NCBI GenBank assembly: GCA_021797855.1
Contig: JAJZYX010000002.1
Location: 25,043 to 89,042, forward strand
Source of the DNA: Thermoplasmata archaeon
Lineage (GTDB): Archaea > Thermoplasmatota > Thermoplasmata > Thermoplasmatales > GCA-001856825
Length of the DNA: 64,000 bases
Direction of reading: 5' to 3'
Numbering within the stretch: position 1 is the stretch's first letter; every line of letters begins with the position of its first letter. Position numbers and translations under genes: made by a program. This document shows, one piece after another, positions 62,904 through 64,000 of this stretch. Below the pieces are notes generated by a model. The model saw only the letters and a list, made by a program, of their open reading frames with translations, made no database searches and was not told the origin of the DNA.

Positions 62904-64000
62904 GTGAACACTAAACCCACCATAAATTATGGATTGGAGGGGATTTACGTAGACGAGAGCTCTATATCGAAGGTTGACGGGCAGAACGGCAGGCTTTGGT
63001 ACAGGGGTTACGCAATAGAGGAGCTTGCCGAGAAGTCTAACTTCGAGGAGGTCTCATACCTTCTCATATACGGGAAGCTGCCGAACAGGAGGGAGTATGA
63101 GGAGTTCGTTGCAAAGCTGAGGGGGAGGAGGGAGATAGAGAAGGGGGTGAAGGACGTCATAAGGAGGATGGCGCCTGCCGCACACCCCATGGACGTCATG
63201 AGGACTGCCACGTCCATGCTGGTGATGTTCGACAGTGACCCGAACAACAGGGATGAGGATGCCACCATAGACAAGGTCATAACCCTCATTGCGAAGATGC
63301 CCACTATAGCTGCTGCAACAGGCAGGTTCATGAGGGGGAGGAGGTACATACCCCCAGACCCTTCCCTGGGGCATGCAGAGAACTTCCTCTACATGCTCAC
63401 AGGAAGGAGGCCCAACAGGTTCGAGAGCAAGCTGATAGACCTTATGTTCATACTGCATGCAGAGCACAGCACAAACGCATCCACATTCTCCGTCCTTGTT
63501 ACCGCTTCAACACTTGCCGACGTGTATGCTGCGGCAACTACCGGCATAGGGACGCTCAAGGGACCGCTTCATGGAGGCGCCGACGAGGCAGCGCTGAGCA
63601 TGATGAACGCCATAGGCGACCCTGAGAACACGGAGAGGTACATAGAGGAGGCGCTTGAGGGGAAGAAGAGGATCATGGGTTTCGGCCACCGCGTATACAA
63701 GACTTACGACCCAAGGGCAAGGATAGTGAGGAGCTACCTGGAGGAGAGCCTGGCAAAGGAGCCTTCCGACGAGGTGAGGAGGCTGCTCCAGATAGCCCTC
63801 AGGGCTGAGAAGATGATGATAGAGAAGCTGGGGAACAGCAAGGGCATATGGCCGAACATAGACTTCTTCGCAGGACCGCTCTACAGGGTGCTTGGCATAG
63901 AGGGGCAGATGTTCACGCCAATATTCGTTGCATCCAGGATGGCAGGATGGGGTTCCCACATAGTGGAGTACTGGAAGAACAACAAGCTTGTGAGACCGCT
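62904..64000 (+). CDS. gltA: Citrate synthase, cut by window edge
   Basis: The frame opens with GTG at 62904 and is intact to base 64000, 365 codons. Markers are LWYRGYAIEELAEKSNFEEV in part, HAEHSTNASTF with the first catalytic His, GPLHGGADEAA with the second His, and GFGHRVYKTYDPRA with the Arg and Asp region. It condenses oxaloacetate with acetyl-CoA. Only the C-terminal end is missing. Codon use is unusually G/C-rich with many AGG, CTG and GAG codons compared with neighbours, suggesting high expression or a different history. Confidence 0.96.
   Translation, partial: MNTKPTINYGLEGIYVDESSISKVDGQNGRLWYRGYAIEELAEKSNFEEVSYLLIYGKLPNRREYEEFVAKLRGRREIEKGVKDVIRRMAPAAHPMDVMRTATSMLVMFDSDPNNRDEDATIDKVITLIAKMPTIAAATGRFMRGRRYIPPDPSLGHAENFLYMLTGRRPNRFESKLIDLMFILHAEHSTNASTFSVLVTASTLADVYAAATTGIGTLKGPLHGGADEAALSMMNAIGDPENTERYIEEALEGKKRIMGFGHRVYKTYDPRARIVRSYLEESLAKEPSDEVRRLLQIALRAEKMMIEKLGNSKGIWPNIDFFAGPLYRVLGIEGQMFTPIFVASRMAGWGSHIVEYWKNNKLVRP

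Noticed and set aside
63054..63959. Long minus-strand open frames of 137 and 150 codons
   Set aside because: They lie antisense to citrate synthase, whose motifs are unambiguous, and their Pro-, His- and Tyr-rich composition is typical of the reverse of GC-rich codons.
1..64000. CRISPR arrays, inteins and rRNA genes
   Set aside because: No regularly spaced repeats, no intein blocks inside the replication or translation genes, and no rRNA segments were seen.

Overview
The window comes from a thermoacidophilic euryarchaeon, most likely of the order Thermoplasmatales; I cannot name the genus. The evidence is a bacterial-type HU/HTa histone, archaeal translation genes (L7Ae, S28e, L24e, aIF5B, aEF1-beta, TiaS, Pth2, TFS), archaeal SRP RNA, a zinc-type ferredoxin, a PUA-less archaeosine TGT, an SDR-type threonine dehydrogenase, and many genes whose start codon lies about 25 bases after a TATA box. 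Most of it is compact chromosome with genes touching or overlapping.

Layout. 1-5950: an apparent amino-sugar island with a partial unknown gene, a nitrilase homologue lacking its cysteine, a BadF-type sugar kinase, a SIS-domain isomerase/deaminase, a GH1 beta-glycosidase and a PIG-L deacetylase. 5999-7177: a decayed IS256-type insertion. 7177-12064: small membrane proteins and a DUF47-PiT phosphate uptake pair. 12182-13215: a broken tyrosine recombinase beside tRNA-Cys. 13210-22492: tgt, a CBS protein, DUF72, argS, a 964-residue surface protein, htpX and a CDF transporter. 22547-26119: a translation operon (L7Ae-S28e-L24e-ndk-aIF5B-zinc ribbon-aEF1-beta). 27191-36411: a QueF homologue, a structured intergenic region, then threonine and histidine/one-carbon catabolism (ilvA, fhs, ftcD, kbl, tdh), ending with HU. 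36840-39394: an accessory module with a HerA/TraG-like ATPase fused to a PD-(D/E)XK-like domain. 39553-49462: queD-queC, TFS, a Trm5-like methylase, uppS, tiaS, AK6, an archaeal lipid head-group enzyme, priL, a prolidase and an HD hydrolase. 50069-56559: SRP RNA, an ABC exporter with an Lrp regulator, rpe, a TPR-like protein and a transglutaminase operon. 56604-64000: pth2, nadE, intron-bearing tRNA-Ser, Nudix, dienelactone hydrolase, ferredoxin, a stomatin/NfeD locus and a partial citrate synthase.

How the genes work together. TGT, QueD, QueC and the QueF homologue cover preQ0 synthesis, its insertion into tRNA and possibly the final archaeosine step. TDH, KBL, IlvA, FtcD and Fhs link threonine and histidine breakdown to folate one-carbon units. 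The kinase, SIS enzyme, GH1 and PIG-L enzyme could together take deacetylated amino-sugar oligomers into glycolysis. The least explained parts are the ATPase-nuclease module, the 27.7-27.9 kb structured region, and two enzyme homologues with altered catalytic residues (the nitrilase and the ClpP-type NfeD).
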